Positions 43,322 to 53,864 of a stretch of DNA of 64,000 bases are shown piece after piece. Source of the DNA: Roseovarius sp. (lineage in GTDB: Bacteria > Pseudomonadota > Alphaproteobacteria > Rhodobacterales > Rhodobacteraceae); assembly GCF_027019125.1 (NCBI RefSeq), contig NZ_JALUXE010000034.1, forward strand, positions 372,001-436,000, read 5' to 3'. The translations under genes were made by a program, and so were the position numbers. The notes under the pieces are model-generated. The model was given only the letters and a program-made list of their open reading frames with translations, had not been told where the DNA came from and made no database searches. How positions within the stretch are numbered: the first letter of the stretch is position 1; each line of letters starts with the position of its first letter.

Positions 43322-44461
43322 GTGAACACCGGACAGATCATATCTGGCGCGGGCCATCTGGCATTGATCAGTTGGGCCCTCTTTGGGGGCGTGTTCCGCT
43401 CTGATCCGCCGCCTTTCGAGGTGGTGGAGGCCACGACCATTTCCACCGAGGAATTCGCGGCGTTGCTCGCACGCCAGAGCGCGCCCGAGGCCGTTGCCAA
43501 TGTCGATACGCCGGAGCCGCCCGCACCGGGGGATAGCGCGCCGCCGCTTGCCTCGACCCCTGATACCCCGCCCGAGAGCACGCCGCCCCCCGCGCAGGAG
43601 ACCGCGCCGCCCGATCCCGCGCCGGATGTCACCGAGATCACCCCGCCCGCGCCCGCCGAGGTGACGGATACGGCACCCGTGCTTGAGCCTCCGCAAGAGG
43701 ATGTGGCCGTTGTGGTGCCCGAGGTCTCGCCCCGGCCCAAGCCGCGCCCCGCGCCCCGCGTCGCCCCCGAGGCCGTGGCCCCGCCAGAGCCTGACGTGCG
43801 TATCGACGAGGTGGCCCAGCCCGAGGTCGCGCCCGATGAGGGCGCGGAGGTGCCGCAGGAACCGGCCGAGGCCACGGCCCAGGAAGAGGCCGCAACCGAG
43901 ATCGTGACCGAGGCGGAAGAGTCGAAAGACGCAGCCCCCACCTCTTCCTTGCGCCCCAAGCCGCGCCCCGCGCGGCCCGTGCAGCAGGCAGAGACACCCG
44001 CGCCCGCCGAGACCCCGAAACCGGCCACGGCCGAGACCCCGAAACCCGCGGCCCCCGCCACCGATCAGAGCGCCGTCAATGACGCGCTTGCCGCCGCCCT
44101 TGGCACGAGCCAGAACACGAACACCGCCCCGAGCGGCCCGCCGCTCACCTCTGGTGAGAAAGACGCACTCCGCGTCGCGGTACAGCAATGCTGGAATGTG
44201 GGCTCGCTCAGCACCGAGGCGCTGGGCACCACGGTTGTGGTTTCCGTCCGCATGGGTGAGGATGGCAAGCCGGACAATGGGTCGATCCGGATGGACAGTT
44301 TTTCGGGCGGTGGCGATGCTGCGGCACGTCAGGCGTTCGAGGCTGCCCGCCGGGCGATCATCCGCTGCGGGGCCAATGGATTCAATTTGCCGCCGGAAAA
44401 ATACGACCAGTGGCGTGACATCGAAATGACATTCAACCCGGAGAGTATGAGGATCAAATGA
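43322..44461 (+). CDS. tolA: TolA, periplasm-spanning energy transducer
   Basis: A 379-residue protein with one N-terminal membrane segment (about 7-25), a very long low-complexity Pro/Ala/Glu region (about 60-260) that spans the periplasm, and a C-terminal TolA/TonB-like domain (about 275-379; [30 protein letters not shown]). It is read from a GTG at 43322, 11 bases after tolR. The low-complexity stretch gives the DNA a strong GC-rich, repeat-like look on both strands. It overlaps tolB by 4 bases. Confidence 0.92.
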   Translation: MNTGQIISGAGHLALISWALFGGVFRSDPPPFEVVEATTISTEEFAALLARQSAPEAVANVDTPEPPAPGDSAPPLASTPDTPPESTPPPAQETAPPDPAPDVTEITPPAPAEVTDTAPVLEPPQEDVAVVVPEVSPRPKPRPAPRVAPEAVAPPEPDVRIDEVAQPEVAPDEGAEVPQEPAEATAQEEAATEIVTEAEESKDAAPTSSLRPKPRPARPVQQAETPAPAETPKPATAETPKPAAPATDQSAVNDALAAALGTSQNTNTAPSGPPLTSGEKDALRVAVQQCWNVGSLSTEALGTTVVVSVRMGEDGKPDNGSIRMDSFSGGGDAAARQAFEAARRAIIRCGANGFNLPPEKYDQWRDIEMTFNPESMRIK

Positions 44462-45783
44462 TGCGCTTTACGATGACCCTCCTTGCGGCCCTCACGCTCT
44501 GGGCCATGCCCGCTCTGGCGCAGGGCAACGGCCCGCTTCGGATCGAGATCACCGAAGGGGTGATCGAGCCGATGCCATTTGCCGTACCTGATTTCGTCTC
44601 TGACAGTGCCGCGGGCCAGGAACTTGGCCGCAACATTGCCAGCGTGATCGCGGCTGACCTGACCGGCACCGGCCTGTTTCGCCAGATCCCGAACGCCGCC
44701 CATATCAGCCGGATCACCAGCTTTGAAAGCCCGGTGCAATATGCCGACTGGCGCGCGATCAATGCGCAGGCGCTGATCACCGGTGCGGTCAGCACCGACG
44801 GGGCCGGGCGCATCGTGGCCAAGTTTCGCATCTATGACGTCTTTTCCGGTCAGGAACTGGGCGCGGGCCAGCAGCTTGTCGGCACGCAGGACGGCTGGCG
44901 GCGCATTGCCCACAAGGTCGCCGATCAGGTCTATAGCCGGATCACCGGCGAAGGCGGCTATTTCGACAGCCGCGTCGTCTTTGTCGCCGAGAGCGGCCCC
45001 AAGGATCAGCGCGCCAAGCGTCTGGGGATCATGGATTACGACGGGGCCAATGTGCAGTATCTGACCGATAGCACCAGCATCGTTCTGGCGCCTCGCTTTT
45101 CGCCCACTGGCGACCGGGTGCTCTATACCAGCTATGAAACCGGCTTTCCGCGCATCTACGTGCTCGACGTGGCCAATGTCGGGCGTCGTGAATTGCCCAC
45201 GCAGGATGCCACCATGAGCTTTGCGCCACGCTTTGCACCCAACGGGCGCACCGTGGTCTATTCCTTGACCCAAGGTGGCAATACCGATCTCTACACCATG
45301 GATATCGGCAGCGGCGCCAGTGCCCGGCTGACCACCGCCCCGTCGATCGAAACCGCGCCCAGCTATAGCCCCGACGGCAGCCAGATCGTGTTCGAGAGCG
45401 ACCGCTCCGGCACGCCGCAGCTCTACATCATGTCGGCAGGCGGTGGCGAGGCGCGGCGCATCAGCTTTGGTGAGGGGCGCTATGGCACGCCCGTCTGGTC
45501 GCCGCGCGGCGATCTCGTGGCCTTTACCAAGCAATCCAAGGGCCGCTTTCATATCGGCGTCATGCGGACCGATGGCAGCGAAGAGCGTCTCTTGACCGCC
45601 TCATTCCTTGACGAAGGCCCGACATGGGCCCCCAATGGCCGCGTCATCATGTTCACCCGCGAAACACAGGGCGAGCAGGGGCAGGCGAGCCTCTATTCGG
45701 TCGACATCACGGGCCGGAACCTCAAGCAGGTGCCCACCAGCACCGGCGCAAGCGATCCTTCGTGGTCGCCGCTTCAGAATTGA
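44458..45783 (+). CDS. tolB: TolB, periplasmic beta-propeller of the Tol-Pal system
   Basis: A 441-residue exported protein. The signal peptide is about 1-21 (cleavage at ALA-Q), an N-terminal alpha/beta domain with a Tol-box-like start ([13 protein letters not shown]) follows to about 165, then a six-bladed propeller with repeated [15 protein letters not shown] / [11 protein letters not shown] / [15 protein letters not shown] motifs. TolB cycles between Pal and TolA. It is coupled to tolA by ATGA overlap. Confidence 0.96.
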   Translation: MMRFTMTLLAALTLWAMPALAQGNGPLRIEITEGVIEPMPFAVPDFVSDSAAGQELGRNIASVIAADLTGTGLFRQIPNAAHISRITSFESPVQYADWRAINAQALITGAVSTDGAGRIVAKFRIYDVFSGQELGAGQQLVGTQDGWRRIAHKVADQVYSRITGEGGYFDSRVVFVAESGPKDQRAKRLGIMDYDGANVQYLTDSTSIVLAPRFSPTGDRVLYTSYETGFPRIYVLDVANVGRRELPTQDATMSFAPRFAPNGRTVVYSLTQGGNTDLYTMDIGSGASARLTTAPSIETAPSYSPDGSQIVFESDRSGTPQLYIMSAGGGEARRISFGEGRYGTPVWSPRGDLVAFTKQSKGRFHIGVMRTDGSEERLLTASFLDEGPTWAPNGRVIMFTRETQGEQGQASLYSVDITGRNLKQVPTSTGASDPSWSPLQN

Positions 45784-45792
45784 ACCCACAAG

Positions 45793-45817
45793 GCCCGCGT
45801 TTCCTTGGGACGCGGGC
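45793..45817 (+). repeat. Intercistronic hairpin between tolB and pal
   Basis: GCCCGCGT/ACGCGGGC, 8 base pairs with a 9-base loop and no T-run, in the 74-base gap. It could set off a separate, more abundant pal message. Confidence 0.5.
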
Positions 45818-45857
45818 TGTGATATGACAGGCCAAGGCAGACACGAACGGGGCTAAA

Positions 45858-46370
45858 ATGACCTATCTGAGCAAGACACTGATCCTCTGTGCGGGGCTGG
45901 CTTTGGCCGCCTGCACCAATCCCAACCGCTTTGATGATGGCAATGCCGTCGATCTCAACAACGGCGCGGGCGCCGGCCTTGCCGGGTCCGCGCAGGACCC
46001 GAGTTCGCCGGCCTATTTCCAGCAGACAGTGGGCGACCGCGTGCTTTTCGCCGTCGATCAATCCACGCTCGGCTCGGAGGCCCAGGTCACGCTCGACGGT
46101 CAGGCCAATTGGCTGATGACCAATCGCGATTTTACCGCCGTGATCGAAGGCCATGCCGACGAACAGGGCACCCGCGAATACAACCTTGCCCTCGGCGCCC
46201 GTCGCGCCAACGCGGTGCAGGAATATCTGATCGGTCGCGGTGTTTCGCCCAACCGCCTGCGTGTGGTCAGCTACGGCAAGGAGCGCCCGATCGAGATTTG
46301 CAGCAACGAGGCGTGCTATGCAAAGAACCGGCGCGCCGTGACCGTGCTGGCCGCCGGGCTGGGCAGCTAA
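45858..46370 (+). CDS. pal: Pal, peptidoglycan-associated outer-membrane lipoprotein
   Basis: A 170-residue lipoprotein. The lipobox LAAC puts the lipidated cysteine at residue 20 after a short hydrophobic signal. The OmpA-like peptidoglycan-binding domain follows (about 60-165) with FTAVIEGHADEQGTREYNLALGARRA and the ligand-binding Asp/Arg in this segment. It ties the outer membrane to the wall and to TolB. The start follows GGGGC-TAAA; lipobox position fixes it. Confidence 0.96.
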   Translation: MTYLSKTLILCAGLALAACTNPNRFDDGNAVDLNNGAGAGLAGSAQDPSSPAYFQQTVGDRVLFAVDQSTLGSEAQVTLDGQANWLMTNRDFTAVIEGHADEQGTREYNLALGARRANAVQEYLIGRGVSPNRLRVVSYGKERPIEICSNEACYAKNRRAVTVLAAGLGS

Positions 46371-46391
46371 CCTAGGAAAGGGGGCCGCACC

Positions 46392-47234
46392 ATGCGCCGT
46401 TTCGCGTTCATTCTGGCCGCTGGTCTTTTGGTCGCGCCGCATCATGCGGTGGCGCAGACGGATCAGACGCTAGCCGACATCCGTCAGGAACTGTCGGTGC
46501 TGTTCGTCACCTTGCAGCATCTCAAGCGCGAACTCAGCACCACTGGCGCCGCGGGGCAACTCAGCGGCGGCGGTTCTCTCGTGGACCGCGTGAACGCGAT
46601 CGAAAGCGAGGTGCAGCGCCTGACCTCCAAGACCGAAGAGCTGGAGTTCCGGATCGACCGGGTGGTGTCTGATGGCACCAACCGCGTGGGCGATCTGGAG
46701 TTCCGCCTCTGCGAACTGGAGCCGGGCTGTGACATTGCCACGCTGGAACCGGGGAGCACCTTGGGTGGCGTCGATCCGGTGACGGCAGGTGGCGGGGCCG
46801 CACCGCTTCCCACCATTCCGCAGGCGGGCACCGGCGACAGCCCGCAGCTGGCCATTGGCGAGCGTGACGATTTCGACCGGGCCGAGGCGGCGTTGCAGGC
46901 CGGCAATCATACCGAAGCGGCGGCGGGTTTCGCGACATTCCTGTCGACCTATCCGGGCAGCCCCTTGTCCGGACGGGCAGGTCTCTTGCGTGGTGAGGCG
47001 CTTGAGGCCGCCGGTCAGCAGAGCGAGGCGGCGCGCGCCTATCTCGACAGTTTCAGCGCCGCGCCGGACGGCCCAGAGGCCCCCGAGGCGCTGTTCCGTC
47101 TTGGCCGCGCGCTGGGCCGTCTGGGCCAGACCGAAGAGGCCTGCGTGACATTGGGACAGGTCGCGGCGCGCTATCCGACGGCGGCGGCGGTCTCTTCCGC
47201 GCAATCCGAGATGGGCCGCCTGGGCTGTTCGTGA
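46392..47234 (+). CDS. cpoB: CpoB/YbgF, periplasmic coiled-coil and TPR protein
   Basis: A 280-residue exported protein. A signal peptide at 1-21 (cleavage at AVA-Q) is followed by a coiled coil (about 25-105; LADIRQELSVLFVTLQHLKREL, then VNAIESEVQRLTSKTEELEFRI) and, after a linker, TPR repeats (about 160-275; FDRAEAALQAGNHTEAAAGFATFLSTYPGSP). In E. coli CpoB links Tol-Pal to peptidoglycan synthesis. It overlaps the tilS start by 4 bases. Confidence 0.93.
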   Translation: MRRFAFILAAGLLVAPHHAVAQTDQTLADIRQELSVLFVTLQHLKRELSTTGAAGQLSGGGSLVDRVNAIESEVQRLTSKTEELEFRIDRVVSDGTNRVGDLEFRLCELEPGCDIATLEPGSTLGGVDPVTAGGGAAPLPTIPQAGTGDSPQLAIGERDDFDRAEAALQAGNHTEAAAGFATFLSTYPGSPLSGRAGLLRGEALEAAGQQSEAARAYLDSFSAAPDGPEAPEALFRLGRALGRLGQTEEACVTLGQVAARYPTAAAVSSAQSEMGRLGCS

Positions 47235-48487
47235 CCCCGCCTGCCGCGCCGTTGCAAACCAGCCTCGCGGCGCATTTCGCGGGGCATGTTCCGCTGCGGC
47301 TGGGCGTGGCGGTGTCCGGCGGCAGCGATTCGCTGGCGCTCCTGCATCTTCTGCACGACTGGCAGCATGTGGGCGGCCCCAGCCTGGCCGCCGTCACCGT
47401 CGATCACGGGTTGCGCCCAGGTTCCGCGCGAGAGGCGGCAGAGGTAGAGCAGATCTGCGCCCGGCTCGGTATCCCGCACGATACGCTGAAGTGGCAAGGC
47501 TGGGATGGCACCGGAAACCTGCCCGATCAGGCGCGGCGCGCGCGCTACGCGCTCCTTGTGGACTGGGCGCAGGCCCATGGGCTGCAGGACATCGCCATCG
47601 GCCACACGCAAGACGACCTTGCCGAGACCTTTCTGATGCGCCTGGCGCGGGGCGCGGGTGTGGACGGTCTTGCGGCGATGCGCCCGCGCTGGACCCAAGC
47701 GGGCGTGACGTTTCACCGTCCGCTCCTGGATGTGACGCGCGCGCGCCTGCGGGCGCATCTGCGCGCCCTTGGGCAGTCGTGGGTTGACGATCCCACCAAC
47801 GACGACACCGCGTATCTGCGCCCCCGCGCGCGGCAGGTTCTCGCGGCGCTCGGCCCTCTGGACCTGGATGCCGCGACGCTGGCCGATGTCGCGCGCACCC
47901 TGTCAGAGGTTCGCACAGCGCTGGATTTCTCCGTGAAAACAGCCGCGCGCAGCCTTTTGCGCGGGCAGGCCGGGGATATTCTGATCGACCAGATCGGCTT
48001 TGCCGCCCTGCCCGAGGAAATCGCCCGCCGTCTGATGCAGGCCGCTCTGCACTGGCTGGCGGGTGGCGATTATCCACCGCGCGGTGCGGCGCTTCAGTCG
48101 CTTGTCCACGCGGCCCGCGCGGGGGGCACCATGACCTTGCACGGGTGTCTTCTTTTGCCTGCCAAGGCGGGGCAGCTGCGTCTTGCGCGGGAATATGCCG
48201 CTGTCCGCGCGTTGCGCACGCCCGCAACCGCCCGTTGGGACAATCGCTGGCAGGCCATCGGCCCGGCCACCCCCGATGTCGAGATTGCCGCCCTCGGCCC
48301 CGATGGTTTACGGGCCTGTCCCGATTGGCGCCTGGGTGGCTTGCCGCATGCCTCTGCCCTTGCCGCCCCCGGCCTCTGGCAGGGCGAAACCCTGATCGCG
48401 GCACCGCTGATGGGCTGGCCGAATGGCTGGTCGCTGCGCCTTTGCCCGGATCGGGACAATCTGCTCATGTCGCTATTATCTCATTGA
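47231..48487 (+). CDS. tilS: tRNA(Ile)-lysidine synthetase
   Basis: A 418-residue enzyme. The ATP-binding SGGxDS motif is in LGVAVSGGSDSLALLHLLHD (about 21-40), and the family words VDHGLRPGS, IGHTQDDLAETFLMRL and RPLLDVTRARLRAHL follow. It changes C34 of tRNA-Ile(CAT) to lysidine so that AUA is read as Ile, and is essential. It starts with GTG overlapping the cpoB stop. The C-terminal half is poorly conserved, as usual. Confidence 0.94.
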   Translation: MTPPAAPLQTSLAAHFAGHVPLRLGVAVSGGSDSLALLHLLHDWQHVGGPSLAAVTVDHGLRPGSAREAAEVEQICARLGIPHDTLKWQGWDGTGNLPDQARRARYALLVDWAQAHGLQDIAIGHTQDDLAETFLMRLARGAGVDGLAAMRPRWTQAGVTFHRPLLDVTRARLRAHLRALGQSWVDDPTNDDTAYLRPRARQVLAALGPLDLDAATLADVARTLSEVRTALDFSVKTAARSLLRGQAGDILIDQIGFAALPEEIARRLMQAALHWLAGGDYPPRGAALQSLVHAARAGGTMTLHGCLLLPAKAGQLRLAREYAAVRALRTPATARWDNRWQAIGPATPDVEIAALGPDGLRACPDWRLGGLPHASALAAPGLWQGETLIAAPLMGWPNGWSLRLCPDRDNLLMSLLSH

Positions 48488-48510
48488 AGATAGGGCCGTG
48501 ATCTCTATTT
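48483..48510 (+). promoter_or_regulatory. Weak RpoH-like promoter upstream of ftsH
   Basis: ATTGAA (48483-48488) and TCTATTT (48504-48510) are spaced like the alphaproteobacterial heat-shock sigma elements (CTTG, CYTATNT), each with one mismatch at the first base. ftsH is a known RpoH target in relatives, so the idea is reasonable but weak. Confidence 0.28.
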
Positions 48511-48566
48511 ATGATCAGGACGCCCTGTGCTAGACGCACGGGACTACGAATTTTGGGAGAGAACCC

Positions 48567-50483
48567 TTGGGTAACGCAAGAAATATTGCCTTCTGGCTGG
48601 TGCTGTTCCTGTTGATCCTCGCGCTGTTCAACCTGTTCAGCGGGTCGGGCAACACCCTCCAGAGCCGCGCGGTGCCGTATTCCGATTTTGTGGCGGCGGT
48701 TGACAGCGGCGGCGTGAGCCAGGTGACACTCGATGGCGAAACCGTGCGCTATCGCGGGTCGGATGGCCAGGACTATGCCACGATCAAGCCCGAGGATGCA
48801 GAGATCACCCAACGCCTGATCGACGCGGGCATCCCGGTCAAGGCCGAAAGCCAGCAGCAGTCGGGGTTCCAGACCTTCATCGTGTCGCTTCTGCCTTTCC
48901 TGCTGCTGATCGGTGTGTGGATCTATTTCATGAACCGGATGCAGGGCGGCGGCAAAGGCGGTGCCATGGGCTTTGGCAAATCCAAGGCCAAGATGCTGAC
49001 CGAAAAGCATGGGCGCGTCACCTTTGATGACGTGGCTGGCATCGACGAGGCCAAGGAAGAGCTTGAGGAAATCGTGGAATTCCTGCGCAACCCGCAGAAA
49101 TTCAGCCGCCTTGGCGGCAAGATCCCCAAGGGCGCGCTGCTTGTCGGCCCTCCGGGCACGGGTAAGACGCTGCTGGCACGCGCCATCGCAGGCGAGGCGG
49201 GCGTGCCGTTCTTTACCATCTCCGGTTCCGACTTTGTGGAAATGTTCGTGGGTGTCGGTGCCAGCCGTGTGCGCGACATGTTCGAGCAGGCCAAGAAGAA
49301 TGCACCCTGTATCGTGTTCATCGACGAGATCGACGCCGTGGGCCGCCATCGTGGCGCGGGCTATGGCGGTGGCAATGACGAACGCGAGCAGACGCTGAAC
49401 CAGTTGCTTGTGGAAATGGACGGGTTCGAGGCCAATGAAGGCGTGATCATCATCGCGGCGACCAACCGCAAGGATGTGCTTGACCCCGCGCTTCTGCGCC
49501 CCGGCCGGTTCGACCGTCAGGTGACGGTGCCCAACCCCGACATCAAGGGCCGTGAGAAGATCCTCAACGTCCATGCCCGCAAGACGCCGCTTGGTCCCGA
49601 TGTGGACCTGCGCCTGATCGCGCGTGGCACGCCCGGCTTTTCCGGTGCGGACCTTGCCAATCTCGTCAACGAGGCGGCGCTGATGGCGGCGCGCGTCGGC
49701 CGTCGCTTTGTCACCATGGTCGATTTCGAGAATGCCAAGGACAAGGTGATGATGGGGGCCGAGCGCCGGTCTATGGTGCTGACCGACGATCAAAAGGAAA
49801 AGACCGCGTATCACGAAGCGGGTCATGCCGTCGTGGGTCTGGCCCTGCCGAAATGCGATCCCGTCTACAAGGCCACGATCATCCCGCGCGGTGGCGCGCT
49901 GGGCATGGTCGTCAGCCTGCCCGAGATCGACCGGCTGAACTGGCACCGCTCCGAGTGCGAGGAAAAGCTGGCGATGACCATGGCGGGCAAGGCAGCCGAG
50001 ATCCTCAAATACGGCGAGGATAACGTGTCGAACGGCCCGGCAGGCGATATTCAGCAGGCCAGCGGCCTGGCCCGCGCCATGGTGATGCGCTGGGGCATGT
50101 CCGACAAGGTCGGCAATATCGACTATGAGCAGGCGCACGAAGGCTACATGGGCAATGGCGCCGGTGGCTTCTCGATTTCCGCACATACCAAGGAGCTGAT
50201 CGAGGAAGAGGTCAAGCGCCTGATCGACGAGGCCTATGTCCGCGCCAAGAAGATCCTGACCGAGCGCCAGGAGGATTGGGAACGTCTGGCGCAGGGCCTC
50301 TTGGAGTACGAGACCCTGACCGGCGACGAGATCAAGCGGGTCATGCGCGGCGAGCCGCCCATGTCGGGCGATGACGACGACGGCAATGCCGAGGCGACCA
50401 AGCCCTCTGTCACCGCCATTCCCAAGACCAAGCCGAAATCCACCCCCGGCGACGGCGGGATGGAGCCAGAGCCCTCGACGTGA
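48567..50483 (+). CDS. ftsH: FtsH, membrane-bound ATP-dependent zinc metalloprotease
   Basis: A 638-residue AAA+ protease. Two membrane segments (about 7-24 and 105-123) flank a small periplasmic domain. The AAA domain has Walker A GPPGTGKT (about 195), Walker [15 protein letters not shown] and the second region of homology [20 protein letters not shown]. The zinc site HEAGH is at about 415. It degrades misfolded membrane proteins and regulators. It is read from TTG at 48567 after TTGGGAGAG, giving the [10 protein letters not shown] start known in Rhodobacterales; no closer ATG fits. Its stop overlaps the next gene. Confidence 0.97.
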   Translation: MGNARNIAFWLVLFLLILALFNLFSGSGNTLQSRAVPYSDFVAAVDSGGVSQVTLDGETVRYRGSDGQDYATIKPEDAEITQRLIDAGIPVKAESQQQSGFQTFIVSLLPFLLLIGVWIYFMNRMQGGGKGGAMGFGKSKAKMLTEKHGRVTFDDVAGIDEAKEELEEIVEFLRNPQKFSRLGGKIPKGALLVGPPGTGKTLLARAIAGEAGVPFFTISGSDFVEMFVGVGASRVRDMFEQAKKNAPCIVFIDEIDAVGRHRGAGYGGGNDEREQTLNQLLVEMDGFEANEGVIIIAATNRKDVLDPALLRPGRFDRQVTVPNPDIKGREKILNVHARKTPLGPDVDLRLIARGTPGFSGADLANLVNEAALMAARVGRRFVTMVDFENAKDKVMMGAERRSMVLTDDQKEKTAYHEAGHAVVGLALPKCDPVYKATIIPRGGALGMVVSLPEIDRLNWHRSECEEKLAMTMAGKAAEILKYGEDNVSNGPAGDIQQASGLARAMVMRWGMSDKVGNIDYEQAHEGYMGNGAGGFSISAHTKELIEEEVKRLIDEAYVRAKKILTERQEDWERLAQGLLEYETLTGDEIKRVMRGEPPMSGDDDDGNAEATKPSVTAIPKTKPKSTPGDGGMEPEPST

Positions 50484-51262
50484 GCACATCGCAAACCAAA
50501 CAGGACTGGAATCCCGGAGCCTATGCCAGGTTCCGGGATCAGCGCTTGCGGCCCGCACTTGATCTGTTGAACGCGGTCGGCCAGATGGGCGCGGGCGATG
50601 TGGTCGATCTGGGGTGCGGCAATGGCGTGATGGCCGAGGCCTTGCGCGCCCGCGCGGGCAACCGCAACCTTGTCGGGGTCGATGGCAGCCCGGCCATGCT
50701 CGAAAAGGCGCAGGGCATGGGATATGACGCGCTGCAACAGGCCGATATTGCCGAATGGATGCCGCGCCGCGCGCCGGGCCTGATCTATTCAAACGCCGCG
50801 CTGCACTGGGTCGGGAATCACGAGGCCTTGATGCCAAAGCTCGTGCGCATGCTGGGCAAGGGCGGCACGCTGGCCGTGCAGATGCCGCATCAGAACAAGG
50901 CCCCCTCGCACCGTGTCTGGCTCTCTCTGGCCGAGGAGCTGTTTGCCGGGCGGGTCGAGAAAATGGGCACCCCCGGTGTCATGTCTCCGATCAAGTACGA
51001 AGAGCTGCTCGCCCCTCTGGGTCAATTCCGCCTCTGGGAAACCGATTATTACCAGCGCCTGACCGCCGAACCCGGCAGCCACCCGGTGCGCCGCTATACG
51101 GAAAGCACCTATGCCCGCCCGGTTCTGGCCGCGCTCGACCCGGACGAAAAGACAGACCTCATCCGCCGCTATGAAGAGGTGATGCACAGCGCCTATCCGG
51201 TGCGTGCCGATGGCACTGTGCTTTTCCCGTTCCGCCGCATGTTCTTTACCCTCACCGTCTGA
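50480..51262 (+). CDS. SAM-dependent methyltransferase, trans-aconitate 2-methyltransferase-like
   Basis: A 260-residue class I methyltransferase. The SAM motif [15 protein letters not shown] is at about 40-54, then [13 protein letters not shown]. The family words WNPGAYARF near the N-terminus and [33 protein letters not shown] match Tam-type enzymes, which methylate trans-aconitate to relieve inhibition of aconitase. It starts with GTG overlapping the ftsH stop (GTGA). Substrate is by similarity of motifs only. Confidence 0.8.
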   Translation: MSTSQTKQDWNPGAYARFRDQRLRPALDLLNAVGQMGAGDVVDLGCGNGVMAEALRARAGNRNLVGVDGSPAMLEKAQGMGYDALQQADIAEWMPRRAPGLIYSNAALHWVGNHEALMPKLVRMLGKGGTLAVQMPHQNKAPSHRVWLSLAEELFAGRVEKMGTPGVMSPIKYEELLAPLGQFRLWETDYYQRLTAEPGSHPVRRYTESTYARPVLAALDPDEKTDLIRRYEEVMHSAYPVRADGTVLFPFRRMFFTLTV

Positions 51263-51282
51263 CCCGGAATTTGAGTGGCCCT

Positions 51283-51310
51283 GCGGGGCGAGTATTTTCA
51301 CCAAGAAGAA
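51283..51310 (+). repeat. Short dispersed repeat, copy 1
   Basis: GCGGGGcGAGTATTTtcACCAAGAAGAA recurs at 61706-61736 as the same words with a 3-base longer first gap. Both copies lie just after a gene end and before the next start. Confidence 0.6.
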
Positions 51311-51339
51311 TTCACCAACAGGACACGGGGCACCGAGCC

Positions 51340-51945
51340 ATGCCTGCATTGATGCCAACCGACTATTACGGTCGAATCACCTGGCTGGGCCGCGTGGCCG
51401 AGCGGGAGACGACGCTGGCGGCAGAGCCGCTTGACGCAGTGGATGCGACCTTTGCCGGTGTCGCGGGCGAAGAACACGCGGGCCTCACGCGCCCGTCCTG
51501 TAGCCGCGTGATCTCTCAGCATCCCAGAGGCACGGAAATCCGCAATACGCGGCAATTCTCGGTGCTGTCGGTCGAGGACATGACCGCCATCGCCGCCGCC
51601 ATGGGGCTCAAGCTGCTTGATCCCGCATGGCTTGGGGCGTCGCTGGTGCTGGAGGGGATACCCGACCTCAGCCACTTGCCTCCGTCCTCGCGCCTGCAGG
51701 GGCCGGATGGGGTGACGCTGGTGGTGGATATGGAAAACCGCCCTTGCCACCTGCCCGCCGAGGTGATCGAGGCCCACGCCCCCGGTTTCGGCGCGAAGTT
51801 CAAACGCGCGGCGCTCGGGCGGCGTGGCATCACGGCCTGGGTCGAACGGGAGGGGCGGCTTGCCCTGGGCCAGATGCTGCGCCTGCACATTCCCGATCAG
51901 CCGGTCTGGTCCGAGCTTGCGCGCGCCCGCGGTACGTTGCTCTGA
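51340..51945 (+). CDS. MOSC-domain protein
   Basis: A 201-residue protein with the MOSC (molybdenum cofactor sulfurase C-terminal) pattern: EEHAGLTRPSCSRVISQHPRGTEIRNTRQFSVLS (conserved Cys in PSCSRV), LLDPAWLGASLVLEGIPDLSHLPPSSRLQ and RRGITAWVEREGRLALGQMLRLHIP. MOSC domains carry sulfur for metal-sulfur centres or detoxify N-hydroxylated bases. The ATG at 51340 gives the usual short N-terminus; a longer reading would run through the dispersed repeat. No partner gene nearby clarifies its role. Confidence 0.82.
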   Translation: MPALMPTDYYGRITWLGRVAERETTLAAEPLDAVDATFAGVAGEEHAGLTRPSCSRVISQHPRGTEIRNTRQFSVLSVEDMTAIAAAMGLKLLDPAWLGASLVLEGIPDLSHLPPSSRLQGPDGVTLVVDMENRPCHLPAEVIEAHAPGFGAKFKRAALGRRGITAWVEREGRLALGQMLRLHIPDQPVWSELARARGTLL

Positions 51946-51976
51946 GCCCCCGTTTTCGTGTTTCGATCCGGTGTCG

Positions 51977-52003
51977 CCTGTGGTGATCCGCCGCAACCAC
52001 AGG
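51977..52003 (+). repeat. Hairpin in the 149-base leader of fhs
   Basis: CCTGTGGT/ACCACAGG, 8 base pairs with an 11-base loop, 32 bases after the MOSC gene. No T-run follows. It may end the upstream message or be part of the fhs leader; it does not match a folate or ZTP riboswitch that I can recall. Confidence 0.45.
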
Positions 52004-52094
52004 TCCATGTGTCGGATTCGCATGCTGTGGGATGCCGAGAATTGGCTATCACCGTGGTCAGATCAAGCCCAACAGACGAGGGAAGGAAACGACT

Positions 52095-53771
52095 ATGGGT
52101 TACAAGAGCGACATCGAGATTGCGCGGGAGGCCAAGAAGCGACCGATTCAGGAAATCGGTGCCAAGCGGGGCATTTCGAACGACGATCTTTTGCCCTACG
52201 GCCATGACAAGGCCAAGGTCAGCCAGAAGTTCATCGACTCGGTTCAGGGCAACAAGAACGGCAAGCTGATCCTCGTGACCGCGATCAACCCGACCCCGGC
52301 GGGCGAGGGCAAGACCACGACCACCGTTGGTCTGGGTGACGGTCTGAACCGCATCGGCAAGAAGGCCACCGTCTGCATCCGCGAGGCCAGCCTTGGGCCG
52401 AACTTCGGGATGAAGGGTGGCGCTGCTGGCGGCGGCTATGCGCAGGTTGTCCCGATGGAGGACATGAACCTGCACTTCACCGGCGACTTCCACGCCATCA
52501 CCAGCGCGCACAGCCTGCTGAGCGCCATGATCGACAACCACATCTACTGGGGCAACGAGCAGAACATCGACACCCGCCGCGTCGTGTGGCGTCGCGTGGT
52601 CGACATGAACGACCGCTCGCTGCGTCAGATCACCTCGTCGCTGGGCGGTGTGTCCAACGGTTTCGCCCGCGAAGATGGTTTTGACATCACCGTCGCCTCC
52701 GAAGTCATGGCGATCCTCTGCCTGTCGAAGAACCTCAAGGATCTCGAAGAGCGTCTTGGCGCGATGATCGTCGCCTACCGCCGCGACAAGAGCCCGGTGT
52801 TCTGCCGCGACATCAAGGCCGAAGGCGCGATGACCGTGCTTCTCAAGGACGCGATGCAGCCGAACCTCGTGCAGACGCTGGAAAACAACCCGGCCTTTGT
52901 CCACGGTGGCCCGTTCGCCAATATCGCGCATGGCTGCAACTCGGTGATCGCCACCACCACCGCGCTCAAGATCAGCGACTACGTTGTGACCGAAGCGGGC
53001 TTTGGTGCCGACCTCGGGGCTGAAAAGTTCATGAACATCAAGTGCCGCAAGGCCGGTCTTGCGCCCGACTGCGTGGTCATCGTGGCCACTGTGCGCGCGA
53101 TGAAGATGAACGGCGGCGTGGCCAAGGCCGATCTGGGCGCCGAGAATGTCGAGGCGGTCAAGGCGGGCTGTCCGAACCTTGGGCGTCACATCGAGAACGT
53201 CAAATCCTTCGGCGTGCCGGTGGTCGTGGCGATCAACCATTTCGTGACCGACACCGAGGCCGAGATCGACGCGGTCAAGGCATTCGTCGCCAACCATGGC
53301 GCCGAGGCGGTGCTGTCGCGCCACTGGGAGCTGGGTTCGGAAGGCTCTGAGCCGCTGGCGCGCAAGGTGGTCGAAGTGGCCGAGGCCGGAAATGCCAATT
53401 TCGCGCCCCTCTACCCCGATGACATGCCGCTGTTCCAGAAGATCGAAACCATCGCCAAGCGCATCTATCGCGCCGACGAGGTTCTGGCCGATCAGAAGAT
53501 CCGCAGCCAGCTCAAGGAATGGGAAGCGCAGGGTTATGGCAATCTGCCGGTCTGCATGGCCAAGACGCAGTATAGCTTTACCACCGACCCGAACCGTCGC
53601 GGTGCGCCCACCGGCCACTCCGTGCCTGTCCGCGAAGTGCGCCTGTCGGCCGGTGCTGGCTTCATCGTGGTGGTCTGCGGTGAGATCATGACCATGCCGG
53701 GCCTGCCCAGCAAACCCGCCGCCGAGACGATCCGTCTCAACGACGAAGGTCAGATCGAAGGCCTGTTCTAA
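52095..53771 (+). CDS. fhs: Formate-tetrahydrofolate ligase
   Basis: A 558-residue enzyme that makes 10-formyl-THF from formate, ATP and THF. The ATP-binding segment is [18 protein letters not shown] (about 66-83), followed by [40 protein letters not shown], which is close to invariant in the family. In marine Roseobacters Fhs commonly oxidises or assimilates one-carbon units from methylated compounds. The ATG at 52095 follows GGAAGG. FolD follows, giving a two-gene route between formate and methylene-THF. Confidence 0.98.
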   Translation: MGYKSDIEIAREAKKRPIQEIGAKRGISNDDLLPYGHDKAKVSQKFIDSVQGNKNGKLILVTAINPTPAGEGKTTTTVGLGDGLNRIGKKATVCIREASLGPNFGMKGGAAGGGYAQVVPMEDMNLHFTGDFHAITSAHSLLSAMIDNHIYWGNEQNIDTRRVVWRRVVDMNDRSLRQITSSLGGVSNGFAREDGFDITVASEVMAILCLSKNLKDLEERLGAMIVAYRRDKSPVFCRDIKAEGAMTVLLKDAMQPNLVQTLENNPAFVHGGPFANIAHGCNSVIATTTALKISDYVVTEAGFGADLGAEKFMNIKCRKAGLAPDCVVIVATVRAMKMNGGVAKADLGAENVEAVKAGCPNLGRHIENVKSFGVPVVVAINHFVTDTEAEIDAVKAFVANHGAEAVLSRHWELGSEGSEPLARKVVEVAEAGNANFAPLYPDDMPLFQKIETIAKRIYRADEVLADQKIRSQLKEWEAQGYGNLPVCMAKTQYSFTTDPNRRGAPTGHSVPVREVRLSAGAGFIVVVCGEIMTMPGLPSKPAAETIRLNDEGQIEGLF

Positions 53772-53784
53772 GCCAAAACCCATC

Positions 53785-53819
53785 AGCGCCGCCCGGGGTA
53801 TCCTGCCTTGGGCGGCGCT
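53785..53819 (+). repeat. Hairpin between fhs and folD
   Basis: AGCGCCGCCC/GGGCGGCGCT, a perfect 10-base-pair stem with a 15-base loop in the 93-base gap. No T-run, so it may protect the fhs message 3' end rather than stop transcription. Confidence 0.5.
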
Positions 53820-53864
53820 ACGCGTTATGCGTGGAATAGTTCAAGCACGAGGAAAGGGCTGTGA

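Noticed and set aside
43500..44060. Low-complexity GC-rich stretch with open frames on all strands
   Set aside because: It is the Pro/Ala/Glu-rich periplasmic region of TolA, and long overlapping frames are expected from its base composition.
51946..52094. A folate or ZTP riboswitch before fhs
   Set aside because: One hairpin is present, but I could not find the conserved core words of either riboswitch class.
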